Origin: Anthonomus grandis grandis
Lineage: Eukaryota > Arthropoda > Insecta > Coleoptera > Curculionidae
DNA: 64,000 nt
Direction of reading: 5' to 3'
Assembly (NCBI RefSeq): GCF_022605725.1
Contig: NC_065552.1
Span: 32,561,879 to 32,625,878, forward strand
This document shows, in pieces, positions 54,071 to 64,000 of the stretch. Each line of letters opens with the position of its first letter. Position 1 is the stretch's first letter. The translations under genes and the position numbers were made by a program. The notes under the pieces were generated by a model. It worked only from the letters and a program-made list of their open reading frames with translations, did not search any database and was not told the origin of the DNA.

Positions 54071-56055
54071 CAAAGTCAAAAATAGCTTTATTGTTACGTA
54101 ACATCATCTGTTGTTAACAAAGCATTATATAAAATCTTAAAGATAGTTGACAACATAATCTTTTACAAAAATATAAAAATTTTAACAATTCTTACATACA
54201 TAGAATATAAAACACACCCAAAGAAAGGGTAGTAAGAATTCACATTACGCTGCGCAAAACTCTTCACTGTCAAAAAATTGTATTTAAAAACTCGTCTACA
54301 GAATAAAATGCTTTAGCAAGCAAGAGTTTCTTTATATTTTTCCTAAAACGTTTTTCACAATTTATTAGCCTTATATAAAGGGGTAGGTGGTTAAAAAGCC
54401 TTCTGCCCCCGTACACAAAAGAGGACTTAATCTGCTCACTTTTTGGGATAGGCAGAGGTAAAGAGAAGGTTGTTCGGAGATTGTAACCCAAGGAGGGGGG
54501 GCCAAGCTGATGGCGATATTTTTTGTGGATAAGACAAACAGTCTCTAAAATAAAAAGGCATGGCAATGTCAGGACAGAGTGTTTTAAAAATAATGGCCTA
54601 CAGGGGCTACGAAAGGGAGCTGCACACATGTAGCGTATGGCTCTTTTTTGCAAAATAAATAGAGAGCTGAACAAATACTGAGAGCACACACCCCAAAACA
54701 CAATACCGTATCTCAGATAAGACTCTATAAGAGCATGGTAGGCAATTTTGGCCACATCAAGTCCCAGAGAATGTGTTATTACTCTAATAGCATAACAGTT
54801 GGATGATAACTTCCCTAATAAAGAGGAGATATGATTTTCAAATTTTAATTGCTTATCAATCGTCAGGCCCAAAAATTTGCATGTTTCAGAAGGACTTATT
54901 GTTTCATTTTGCAAAGTGACAGTTCCAAGGTTACATTTAAAAGTTAAAATATTAGTTTTAGAAATATTAAAAGTTAATCTATTAGATTCACACCATGACT
55001 TTACAAGAATTAAATCTTCATCAACAATATTCCTTAATCTCTTGGTGTCAGTGTCATGCCAAAGTAATGTTGTATCATCCGCAAAGATAGTAAATTTGCC
55101 CCTAATTGGAATTTGAGAGATATCATTGACATATAGCAGGAACAATATTGGTCCAAGAACAGAACCCTGGGGTACACCAGCGTCCATATCCAGATGGGAT
55201 GACATATCATTGTCAAAGAATACCCTTTGTGTTCTTCCAGATAGGTAGGAATGAAACCAGTCGAGAGCAACTCCTCTGAATCCATAGGTTTCTAGCTTCT
55301 GTAGCAGTATTCTGTAACTTACACAGTCAAACGCCTTAGATAAGTCACAGAACACCGCCGCCGCACTCTCCCCCGCGTTCAACCCCATGTACAGACTCTC
55401 CAAAAAATTGAAAATAGCATCAGATGTACCCAGTTTCGTCCGGAATTCAAATTGCTGATGGTTAAGAACATTATGCCGTTTCAGAAATTCCATCATCCTA
55501 GTTTTTACCAATCTTTCTACAAGCTTGCCAAGCGTGGGAAGCAGAGCTATGGGTCTGAAATTTGATGGGTCATCATAGTTTCCACCCTTAAATAATGGTA
55601 TAATCAAGGCATCCTTGAGTAAATGTGGAAAGGACCCACTTGAAAGTGAAACATTTAACACCTCAGCTAAAGAATCAAGAGTTGGTAGCGGTAGCGCTGT
55701 TAGGACCTTTAGTGACAGCCCATCCCATCCAGAGGAGTTCTTATTTTTCATTGAGGATGGAGCTTCCATTATTTCACTAGAATCTGTTGGTCTAAAGAAA
55801 AATGTTTCAGGCACCTTAATGTTGTGTAAGTATGAGCGCGGATCTCTAACAGACTGAGGCAATAATATTGATAGACCCAAAGCAACATCCTGGAAAAAAT
55901 GATTGAGTGTTTCGGCCGACACCGTGCTATTAGAAACAGAAGGGTTCCCACGTTCGCCTCGTAAGTCATTAACAATTTTCCAAGACTCTCTAGACTTATT
56001 TCTTGATTGGTTTATTTTACTTGAGTAGTATAAGTTTTTTGCCAATTTCACTCAA
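54068..56055 (-). mobile_element. 5'-truncated LINE with intact 593-codon RT frame
   Basis: The minus-strand frame 56051-54270 is open from the EN-RT linker (KLAKNLYYSSKINQSRNK) through the complete RT: KDALIIPLFKGGN, NFRPIALLPTLGKL, AVFCDLSKAFDCV (Asp 1), DAGVPQGSVLGPILF, FTIFADDTTLLW (Asp 2 and 3), CKFLGLTIDKQLKFENH, thumb helices and a C-terminal FYSVDEFLNTIF. The endonuclease is missing, so it cannot insert on its own. The 3' end at about 54068 reads, on the minus strand, AATAAAGCTATTTTTGACTT followed by a TGACT repeat. It is inserted in, or beside, plus-strand LINE fragments on both sides. Open frame and intact catalytic residues suggest a recent copy. Confidence 0.93.
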
Positions 56056-56939
56056 TCAGCTATTAGAAAAGCAGAATTAGCAATAACATACATAAAGAGA
56101 TGGTTGGATTTTAGTTTGTTATCACTTAATATTGATAAGACCCATTTTATGATGTTTGCATTGACTCAGGCAACCCTTCCTAAAGTTCAAGAGCTCAAGG
56201 TACATGATTATCTCTGCGATATACAATATTTGCACTGCAAATGTCAATCTACCGTTAAAAGAAAATGTAATATTAAGTATCTAGGTGCATAGATGAAAAT
56301 TTAACTTGGAAATCACACATAGAATTTGTAACTGCTAAAAGAAGGAAGTTGATTTATTATTATTAAGTTTTATGAGCTACGTAACATCCTACCAATTAAA
56401 ATTCTTAAAACTATATATTTATCTTTAATTGAATCAATTCTAAACTATGGTATTATTGTCTGGGGAAATGCTCAAAAAACTTTTATGTCAGCTTTAAATG
56501 TAGCACAAAAGAATGTAATTAAAATAATGTCTTTTAAAAACAGAGGATAACCATCTGAATTGCTATTTCATGAATGCAAATTATTGACATTAGAACAACT
56601 CTACATAGTGGCAGCACTTAGATTTATGTTAAAAACAGGAAATATCTCATCAATTAAATACTAGAAATTCATCTCGCCAAAATGTTAATATACCTTTAGT
56701 AAATAGTTCAGCCATACAGAGACATATCTATTTTCTTGGTCCCAAACTGTACAATTTCCTGCCTCTTTCACTAAGAACAGGAAACTATCGTCAAATTAAA
56801 CATAGATTTAAAAATGGCTTATTGATAGTGAGGTAGCTATTAATAATTTTGGCTAGATTAACTTGTTAATTCCTTCTCACTAGATTTCTTTTTCCACTAA
56901 ACTAGCTTAGTCTCCTTCCATAAATTAACATTATATAAC

Positions 56940-56984
<45 letters not shown>

Positions 56985-57135
56985 GTTGATTGTTCATTTA
57001 CTTAAGTATTTCTTAAAAATGTAAGTATTAACTACTGCACACACAGATTTATAATCCATTGTGCAGTTTAAAGTAAATTGTATAAAAAACAAATGTATTA
57101 AGTTTGAATAAATTGAAAATTGAAATTGAAACTTA
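56055..57135 (+). mobile_element. Decayed LINE RT thumb and 3' end
   Basis: The plus strand begins after the catalytic box (KRWLDFSLLSLNIDKTHFMM), goes on to IKYLGA, a shifted ESILNYGIIVWG, QKNVIKIMSFKNRG and YFLGPKLYNFLP-like sequence near 56735. A (TTA)n run at 56942-56981 sits in the 3' UTR, and the tail near 57110-57133 is AATAAATTGAAAATTGAAAT-like. Several stops are present. It could be the far half of the LINE at 52922-54070, but about 250 codons are missing between them. Confidence 0.75.
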
Positions 57136-57490
57136 ATTATACCATGAAATAGAAAAACTATAAATTTGCAAATTATTTAGCACCAAAATTTTACAACTTA
57201 ATACCAAATAAAATTAAAACTATAAGTAGGATTAAGATTTTTAATAAAAGGTGTAAGGACTTTATTGTAAATAATTATGAAACTTCTTCTAAACTTATGT
57301 CATAGGGTAGATAAATAGGATTTAATTGGACCCTGGTAAATAAATAGGCAAATGAATGAATATATGATATGGTATCAACCTCTAGGTGCCAATTAAACAA
57401 AATTTTTGATAAAAAAGAACAATGTCTATGAAGGACTCAAATGTATTGTATGAATATTTAAACTTGAATAAAATTTGATTTGATTTGATG
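57136..57490 (+). mobile_element. LINE C-terminus and (TTTGA)n tail
   Basis: The plus strand reads FANYLAPKFYNLIPNKIK, then a Lys-rich helix (FNKRCKDFIVNNYE) and a stop near 57303. A UTR ends at AATAAAATTTGATTTGATTT (57466-57487). Only the last ~60 codons of RT are present. Confidence 0.6.
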
Positions 57491-57862
57491 GTAATACAAT
57501 TTGTAATGTGGTAAATCCTGGGCTGTCTGACCACCATGCTGTGTGTGTTAGGCTTCTTTCTGCAAAACACCAATTATTCTCTGGTCAAAGATAGGGTAGG
57601 AAAACTGTACTCTAGAAAAAATTTTCATAAATTTAAAATTTCACACTGAGTTGATTTTCGATATAGCTTTCCCCTTAGTTAAAATTAAGAAAAAAAAAGA
57701 AAACCCCGGTACACCAAAGGACTGCTAACTGCAGGTAAAAATCTAAGATCATTACATAAGTTCATTACTAAGATATTAATATTTTACCTTAGAAAATTTA
57801 CAATTGATAATGCACATTTTGGGTCTTATGTTAATAAGTACAGTGGGATGTACCGATTATGA
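57491..57862 (+). pseudogene. LINE endonuclease end and EN-RT linker fragment
   Basis: The plus strand encodes NVVNPGLSDHHAVCVRL (Asp-His block), then in other frames KPRYTKGLLTAGKNLRSLHK and KFTIDNAHFGSYVNKY, the linker that precedes RT in Jockey/CR1-type elements. It directly follows the TTTGA tail of the previous fragment and has several stops. Confidence 0.6.
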
Positions 57863-57871
57863 TAATACCAG

Positions 57872-57902
57872 AAATTTTCATGACAAACTGTCATGAAAAT
57901 TT
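57872..57902. repeat. Short perfect palindrome
   Basis: AAATTTTCATGACA, AAC, TGTCATGAAAATTT: a 14-bp perfect stem with a 3-nt loop. No neighbouring feature explains it. Confidence 0.8.
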
Positions 57903-58113
57903 TCACACAGAAGTTAGAGGAAGTAAATTAAATAATAATAGAACAAAACTAAAGGTATTACAAATATGAAAATTATGTTAGAACATGGGTCAAAAGTTAT
58001 CATTAATAAAATCATCTTCTATAGGGTATAATCTGCCTTAGGTAATAAAAGTTATTTTAACTTGCTCTTTAACCTTTTATTATCTAATGTCTGTCTAATC
58101 TTTTACTAATATA

Positions 58114-59694
58114 CACTGGTGGCCAAAAGTAGATTGACAACTACTTATTTTTCAAATTTGTTTATATCACGGTTTAGGAAATGATAAATTAGGTGGGACA
58201 GTACCTGATTAAAAAACAAAGGAGCCTATTTGTAATGTTTAATTATATTTAAACTATTTATTCGTAATACCCAATTTTATAAAAAAAATATTAAAAAACT
58301 AAACAATTTTCAAGTGGCCAAAATTAAATTGACAAATTGAAAGCTTACTAAAATAAAAATAAGTATAGAAAATTTAAAAGGTTTTATTCAATAATGCGTT
58401 GCATAGCCTCTATTTCTTCTCACTTCCACCAACCTTTTGGGCATTGACCTAATTAAATTGTTAATATAGGACGTGTCAATGGATATCCAGCATCTTCAAA
58501 AAGCTCTTGTTTATTTTTGAAATTTTTACATCCGATGTGACGATCAATGTAATCCCAAATGTTCTCGATCGGATTTAGGTCCGGTGACTGTGACGGCCAT
58601 TTGATAACATTAATTTTTTCTTGGGTCAACCATTGCTTAACGACCTTGGATGCGTGTTTCGGATCGTTATCATGTTGAAAGTAGTGGTTCAGTGGCATAA
58701 CTTCATCAGCGTAAGGTACCGCATAACATCCTGCAGTATGTCTTTATACATGAAACGATCCATCGTGCCTTCTATCAAGTGTAGTGGACCCATCCCATAG
58801 CCCGAAAAACACCCCCACACCATCACGGAACCACCTCCATGCTTGACTGTGGACACCGTATATTTGGGATCATACCTTTGGTTCACAGGACGCCTAACAT
58901 ATCTTTTGCCATCCGAATTAATCAAATTGAACTTTGATTCATCACTAAAAATAACTCTTTTCCATTCGGAGACTGTTCAGTGACTATGTTCTCGAGCAAA
59001 GCACAATCGCGCCCATACGTTTTTTAAACATAGCAGTGGTTTCTTTGCAGGGCGTCTTGTTTTTAAATCACTATATCCTTCTAATGGTACGACAACTAAC
59101 TGAACCCACACCTTCTTCTTCCAAATGCAGCTTGATTTCTTTTGAAGTTGCGAATGGGTCAAGTTTTGCTTTTTTCAAAATTAATTTGTCAACACGACTA
59201 GTGGTCTTCTTTGGTCGGCCAGTTTTTTTTTAGAGGAACAACACTTCCACGGAGATAAAATTTTTTATTATTTGACTTACTGTTGCCCTAAAAGAGAAAA
59301 TTTTCGAGCAACATCCACCTGTTTAACCCCTTTCCGATAATTCGCATCTTAATATCGATCGATAAAGTTATACCACGTGACATTGTGAATATTTTTCAAA
59401 ACTAATAGTAAGGAAAGTCAATCAACAGAATCCAACGCATAAAACTCAGAGACTGAATAAATATGTTGTTTGTCAATCCAATTTTGGCCACCTAGCAGTC
59501 AAACAAAATTATTGGAATTTGATAAAAAAAAATATTGGGAAAAAGTGCAAGCAATAAAAATCTATGGAATTTGTTTCTTCAAACTATGTTGTTTACATTC
59601 CTGAACACTAATAAGCTTAACCGGTTTTTCCTTTGCTTCAGATAAAATATATCGATAAAAATGGAATTTGTCAATCTACTTTTGACAACCAGTG
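58114..59694 (-). mobile_element. Second Tc1-like transposon with IR/DR ends, 1581 bp
   Basis: The left end CACTGGTGGCCAAAAGTAGA and the right end (minus strand) CACTGGTTGTCAAAAGTAGA both continue TTGACAA. TA flanks both ends (58112-58113, 59695-59696). Inner copies of the motif lie at about 58315-58340 (GTGGCCAAAATTAAATTGAC) and 59470-59495 (TTGTCAATCCAATTTTGGCC), the IR/DR layout. The transposase is on the minus strand and broken. Its end sequences differ from those of the Tc1 element at 10.3 kb, so it is another family. Confidence 0.95.
58453..59385 (-). pseudogene. Tc1-type transposase, broken
   Basis: The minus strand starts near 59385 (MSRGITLSIDIKMRIIGKG), then shows an HTH-like stretch and KKTGRPKKTTSRVDKLILKK (split by frames), SCRTIRRI-type second HTH, KRVIFSDESKFNLINSDG (Asp 1) near 58930, YTVSTVKHGGGSVMVWGCFS, HDNDPKHASKVVKQWL (Asp 2), SPDLNPIENIWDYID (Glu) and a C-terminal ELFEDAGYP. 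At least four frame changes and stops separate these blocks. All catalytic residues are present but in different frames. The remainder of the 1581-bp element is ends and UTR. Confidence 0.9.
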
Positions 59695-59701
59695 TATATG
59701 A

Positions 59702-60129
59702 GTGAGTTTCTGTTAAGGGAAGATGTAGGAATAATTAGAGGAAAATCATCTACCTGAAGAGTAATTTGTCCAGTGTCGGAGGAAGATTTAGACATTTATA
59801 AATAAGTGTAGCTGTTTTGAAGATAAAAAGAAAAAAAGATTTAGGATTTTTTGAGATATGAAGAGGAATTTACAAGAATTTCTTAACCTAATTGTCTAGA
59901 CATATGAAAATGTGCGTGAGTTTCTGTTAAGGGAAGATGTAGGAATAATTAGAGGAAAATCATCTACCTGAAGAGTAATTTGTCCAGTGTCGGAGGAAGA
60001 TTTAGACATTTATAAATAAGTGTAGCTGTTTTGAAGATAAAAAGAAAAAAAGATTTAGGATTTTTTGAGATATGAAGAGGAATTTACAAGAATTTCTTAA
60101 CCTAATTGTCTAGACATATGAAAATGTGC
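59702..60129 (+). repeat. 214-bp direct tandem duplication
   Basis: 59702-59915 and 59916-60129 both begin GTGAGTTTCTGTTAAGGGAA and end GACATATGAAAATGTGC. I found no difference between them by eye. It lies between the right end of the Tc1 element and a LINE fragment. It is a recent duplication or an assembly artefact. Confidence 0.95.
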
Positions 60130-60835
60130 TTTAATAAAAATGCCCTGCCCAAAGTTAGTAAACCTGAAAATTATTCAGAGCTTAGACCTATATCAATTAT
60201 CCGTTGATGGGTGCTGTACATCCAGACACAAAATGTTCATAGTAGGTGACTTCAATTTACCGGAGGCACATTGGTCGAATGCTAAAAATGAAGTGGAAAT
60301 GTTGTACTCCTCAAATTTCTCTGCTTTACATTTGGCACAAACTTATGGTTACTACAACATATACCAAAGTATTGATATTCCCAATAGTAGAAATGTGTTT
60401 CTAGATTTATTATTTACGAATGACGTTTGGTTATTTGTGAAATTTCATCTGATCCACTGTTGACTGACAAGTGATTCTGTCCATCAAAAATCATATTCAT
60501 GTAGCTTTAAATTAAAAAATGCTGAGTCTGATTTTCTTACTATTGAGGATTTTTATTTTGATTTTAAAAATGGTAATTATCAGGGCTTAAACGATCCTTT
60601 ATTTTGAATCAATTAGGACTTTTTTAGTAATAGCAATATGGATGCTGTTTTAACAGAATTTTATGGAGGAATTTTGGAATTCAGTGTTTTGTACTATATA
60701 AAAAGTTCAAGACCCTTTCCTTATATTTCTTATTTTTTCCAATGTGTGAAGAGAGCTGATTTTACTCAAAAAAACTAAACCCAAAAAATATCCAATTACT
60801 GGTAATGTTAGAGATTACTTAAGTCATTTATTATT
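60130..60835 (+). pseudogene. LINE fragments (short RT piece joined to endonuclease)
   Basis: At 60143-60205 the frame LPKVSKP-NYSELRPISII is an RT block. It is followed without a gap by an endonuclease segment: HKMFIVGDFNLPEAHW (Asp-x-Asn block), NVFLDLLFTND, then in other frames SFKLKNAESDFLTIEDFYFD and a linker near 60800. RT in front of EN is the wrong order for one element, so two insertions or a rearrangement are joined here. Stops are present. Confidence 0.65.
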
Positions 60836-61740
60836 ATTATCATTATTAACTCTCTTTATCGAATTTAGTTCCATAGATTTTCAATTGGATTCAATAGAAT
60901 AATAAATCAGTTATTTTTATCACTTTCTTTAAAGTCTGTAAGGATTCAGTTATGTCCTTACCTATCCATATCGTGTTAATTATCAAATTTTCTTCTGTAA
61001 AGCTATTTTTTTTAGTACCGAAATAGGTAGTCTTTGTTAGTTCAGATTGTGGCCTTTGACTTAACATTTTTTTTTAATGGTTTTGTGTCGAGCACATTTA
61101 GCCACAAGTTCCAAGTGGAACAACATGTTGTATGATGGCTTTTATCTCTCAGCCACCTAAACACCTGTGTCTCAAACAAATTAGAAAAACTCATTGGTTC
61201 ACTTTATTATCTAAACATTTATATCTAACTCTCTATAATATAGATATCTGCTTATATCAGTGATTTTAATATCTGTATTAAATTATTTACTTATTTACTT
61301 TATTTATTTTTATATATTTACTACCTAATAGGAAAAAATAGGACATCTTTTGAAAATTTTAGACAGGGTCACTCACAACGCTTCTGGCCTTGAAGTCCAA
61401 GCAAGGCATTGTTTTAATTTAAGACAATACAGGGTGACTCGGATAGGTAGGAAAATAATACTAGAAAACATAGTATAATATTATAATTTTACTATTCATT
61501 ATTGCAACTCTAGTTTTTATGTGAATTATATTTGATTTTTACATACCTTTAAAAATTTAGCAAAAATTGCTTCTAGTTTTTTATTTGTGGTAACTTCTAC
61601 CATAAGGGTTGCGTGGCACATTGGAAGTAATAAGGATAGTTTTCCTTTAAATTTTTTAAAATTTCTGTTATGAAATTCATAAAATTAACCAGTTAATGGT
61701 AGCCATGAGCAGGTGATAACAAATAAAGCAACCTGCATAT
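60836..61740. other. AT-rich stretch upstream of the RRM gene
   Basis: A short (TTA)n-like run lies at 60830-60850 and TACAGGGTGACTCGG at 61430-61444 looks like an unpaired transposon end. No coding was recognised. The 3' part may hold the RRM gene promoter or an intron. Confidence 0.3.
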
Positions 61741-61838
61741 ACCGCGCTTGCCAAATCTAAATGTCATATCATTTGCAGTTCGCGTCAAGCGTGCAATTCA
61801 GAGAACACATTGGATTTCAAGAGGACTACCTCAGAAAT

Positions 61839-62817
61839 ATGGAGCAGAACAACGGTTCAGGGGATAGCTGTTCTGGAGGCTTAGACAAAACCAAGCTGAT
61901 TGTAAACTACATCCCCCAGTTTGCCACCGAGGAAGATTTGGGCCAGATCTTTGTGCCCTTGGGTAACGTGGAAAGTATTAAGATTATGCGCGACTACAAG
62001 ACTGGTTACAGTTATGGATTCGGGTTTGTTAAATATTATAAGGAGGAGGATGCGGCCAAAGCCATTAATATGTTAAATGGGTTTAATTTTAGGTAAAGTT
62101 ATAACTTATTTATATTTAAGTGCATGGTAGATTTAGACTGCTTTACCATCTTGCCATTCTACAAAATCAATTTATGCGATTTTTCAGAAAGCTAGTGTAT
62201 ACATTGGACTCATTCTTGAATTTAACCCTAATGAAACTAGAAAAGTTAATCGGGAATTCTGATATTTTAACGCTTATTACCTCAAAACAATACACCAATC
62301 AACATTTAAAAACCCATTATTTTAGCTCTTGGTGCAGACCAATTACATATGTAATAGAGGCTTTTATGATAGGTGGATATTTTAAACATGCATACAAAAT
62401 ATCTGCTTGACTTGAGTTTGGAATACTTCTTTCTCTCTGGAAATCTGTCTAGATTTTGTCTTACTCATGTTTTCTGAATGTTTACTTCTTTTCTCTAGCC
62501 TCCTTTCTTTCACAAATATGAGATCATTTAGTGTTTTTCAAGAAGTTTACCTTAAGAATATACGATTTAAATTTGTTATGTAACAATATATTTGATTTAA
62601 ATAATTGTTTTCGTTGTAGAAACAAGCGTTTAAAAGTATCATACTCCAGACCCCCTGGAACCGACATGAGAGACTCCAACCTTTATATAACCAATCTTCC
62701 GAAAGATGTTACAGAACAGGACGTAGAAAATTTGTTTAAGGATTATGGAGAAATTGTTCAAAGGACAGTGTTGAAGGATAAACACACCGGAATGCCGAGA
62801 GGAGTAGCCTTTGTTAG
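61839..62817 (+). CDS. Sxl/ELAV-family RNA-binding protein, two exons, 3' part beyond window or unrecognised
   Basis: Exon 1 (in-frame ATG at 61839, to 62092) and exon 2 (62620-62817) join in phase (AG|A, Arg) and end at an AG|GTAAAG donor. RRM1: KTKLIVNYIPQFATEEDLGQ (RNP2) and GYSYGFGFVKYY (RNP1). The linker NKRLKVSYSRPPGTDMRDSN is highly typical of Sex-lethal and ELAV proteins. RRM2: NLYITNLPKDVTEQDVENLF (RNP2) and MPRGVAFVR (RNP1). Such proteins bind U-rich RNA and control splicing or translation. Sequence right before 61779 (ATATCATTTGCAG) looks like an acceptor, so an earlier exon may exist and the ATG at 61761 is probably intronic. Whether it is the Sxl orthologue or a diverged paralogue cannot be decided. 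The rest of RRM2 was not found before 64000. Confidence 0.88.
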
Positions 62818-63560
62818 GTAAAGCAGATCATTTTTATTATTTAACATTTATAAGGGATTGCCTAACGGCACAAATCTGCCAATAGTCATAGAAAAAACGT
62901 AATTTGGGAGTTATATTTGATTCATATATTCTAAGCTTTGCATCTCACATTAAAACTAAACTTAACGTTCACTTAAAAAATATTTCATTATAAAAAATCA
63001 TTTACCATCCAACACTAAATATTTGGTTCGCGACTCTCTGATTATTTCTTTACCTAATTATCGTGACTCTTTCACGGTGCTTTTATCAAAAACATTTCAA
63101 AAGTTGCAAAATAGTTGTACGCGTTTATCTTTTACCGGCTTTCGTTGTTGACCGAGGCAGTGTCATTAATTATTCAATAATTACCATGTTAACACATTGC
63201 CTACCGCAACAAAATTACATGAACATCGAAGTAAAAGATATCATGAATCCGAATCTTACGATTTTTAACTGCATATTTTTAGATTATTAATTCAAAACAT
63301 AGACAGTCACGAAATAGGCTTAAAAAGTCAGTAATTGGGACATTTTCTGCAATGTCTAACGGTAGAGTAATTTTTCAATAGATGTGTAAAAGTGTTCTTA
63401 CATTCCAACTCATCCCTTTCCTTTACTAGTGGTCATGATATAATAGTTGAATATAATGGCAAAATAATTACTTCAAGGTGTATTTGAACCTTTTCCCTTT
63501 CTAGTTTTTAAGAATTAAAAGAAATATACTATTATTTATAAGATACGACGAGGGCTGTAT
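62818..63560 (+). other. Intron of the RRM gene, nothing recognised
   Basis: AT-rich sequence follows the exon 2 donor. No RRM2 continuation, repeat or recognisable frame was found. Confidence 0.3.
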
Positions 63561-63563
63561 ATA

Positions 63564-64000
63564 CAGTGCGTCCCAAAAGTTACAACTCCTCAAGAATAGG
63601 AAGAGACGTGGATCAAGCTCCACCTCCGATCCGCACAAAATCGCGGCCAAATTCGACAATATTCCTTCATTATTTCATGCATTCTTGAGAACGAAACATT
63701 TGTACAGTCCGCAACAAATGGTTAGTATTAATCTAAGGTGTTAAGAGTGTGTTCAGTTTTTCAAGTGTTAAAGTTGTTGATGTTTATAAGATAGTTTTGA
63801 ATAAGTGTTTTTTAATAGTTAACATGGAATTTCATTCGAAATTAAACAGAAAAGTCTTGACAGGACAAACGAGAGAGGTGGTAGCTAATGTACTTTTTTA
63901 TGCAAAAAGAGGCTGCACAAAATCAGCCTCTAAAAGATTTTAAAAAAGTTCAGGAGAGTGCTGCTTTAGCAACAGGAGTAAGTTTGGCTACCATCAAACG
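63564..64000 (+). mobile_element. 5' end of a Tc1/mariner-group transposon, cut by window edge
   Basis: After TA at 63562-63563 the end reads CAGTGCGTCCCAAAAGTTAC, the style of a Tc1/mariner terminal repeat. An ATG at 63824 opens MEFHSKLNRKVLTGQTREVV; after a 1-nt frame change near 63900 the frame continues as FMQKEAAQNQPLKDFKKVQE and ATGVSLATIKR, a helix-turn-helix N-terminus (KKVQ..(V/A)A.ATGVS...(V/I).R pattern) of an IS630-Tc1-mariner transposase. The catalytic domain would lie beyond the window. It sits in an intron of the RRM gene. Confidence 0.65.

Noticed and set aside
52922..57135. One plus-strand LINE split by the minus-strand LINE at 54068-56055
   Set aside because: About 250 codons of RT are missing between the two plus-strand pieces and no target duplication was found, so they are listed separately.
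61761..61778. Upstream ATG of the RRM gene
   Set aside because: The bases ATATCATTTGCAG directly after it look like a splice acceptor, and the peptide before it is not conserved in style; the ATG at 61839 is preferred.
1..64000. tRNA, rRNA or other structured RNA genes
   Set aside because: No cloverleaf consensus boxes or rRNA-like sequence were recognised by eye; a covariance-model scan could not be run.

Overview
The window looks like AT-rich nuclear DNA of an insect, probably a beetle, although no marker fixes the order. The reasons are spliced genes with GT-AG introns, dense non-LTR retrotransposons, Tc1/mariner and PIF/Harbinger DNA transposons, a Crypton-like tyrosine recombinase, a complex satellite and only two recognisable host genes. 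Nothing bacterial was seen (no operons, tRNA, rRNA or CRISPR).

Host genes. (1) A Meckel syndrome type 1 (MKS1, B9-domain) gene lies on the minus strand from 39034 to 24446. I could assemble seven exons whose phases agree and which sum to 1524 nt (507 aa). Intron 1 (about 7.8 kb) holds a 5.3-kb satellite array, an RTE fragment and a foldback element. Intron 2 holds a whole Harbinger transposon. Intron 5 holds a MITE, a LINE tail and a hairpin. (2) Two exons of an Sxl/ELAV-type RRM protein lie on the plus strand at 61.8-62.8 kb and run off the window.

Layout. 0-7 kb: possible Pao/BEL-like 5' end and decayed LINE pieces, one with twin-priming geometry (4.3-5.9 kb). 8.6-12.2 kb: a truncated LINE, then a LINE 3' end interrupted by a Tc1 element (10259-11807). 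13.8-16.6 kb: an apparently intact Harbinger. 17.3-21.5 kb: nested inverted-repeat elements with a LINE inside. 22.0-23.8 kb: two Harbinger remnants. 24.4-39.0 kb: MKS1. 39.6-48.1 kb: Harbinger remnant, mariner-like remnant, and two fused Harbinger halves, one carrying an intact tyrosine recombinase gene. 48.1-51.5 kb: a nearly full-length LINE inside the terminal part of that Harbinger. 52.9-57.9 kb: a pile of LINEs. 58.1-59.7 kb: a second Tc1 element. 59.7-60.1 kb: a 214-bp tandem duplication. 61.8-64.0 kb: the RRM gene with a Tc1/mariner-like element entering at the edge.

Most unusual observation: in every Harbinger here that keeps enough sequence, the transposase and MADF genes are antisense and interlocked. 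The order is transposase exon 1, MADF exon 2 (reverse), transposase exon 2, MADF exon 1 (reverse), so each gene has an exon inside the other's intron. In one copy the free interval next to MADF exon 1 has also gained an intact tyrosine recombinase gene, bounded by a 14-bp perfect inverted repeat.
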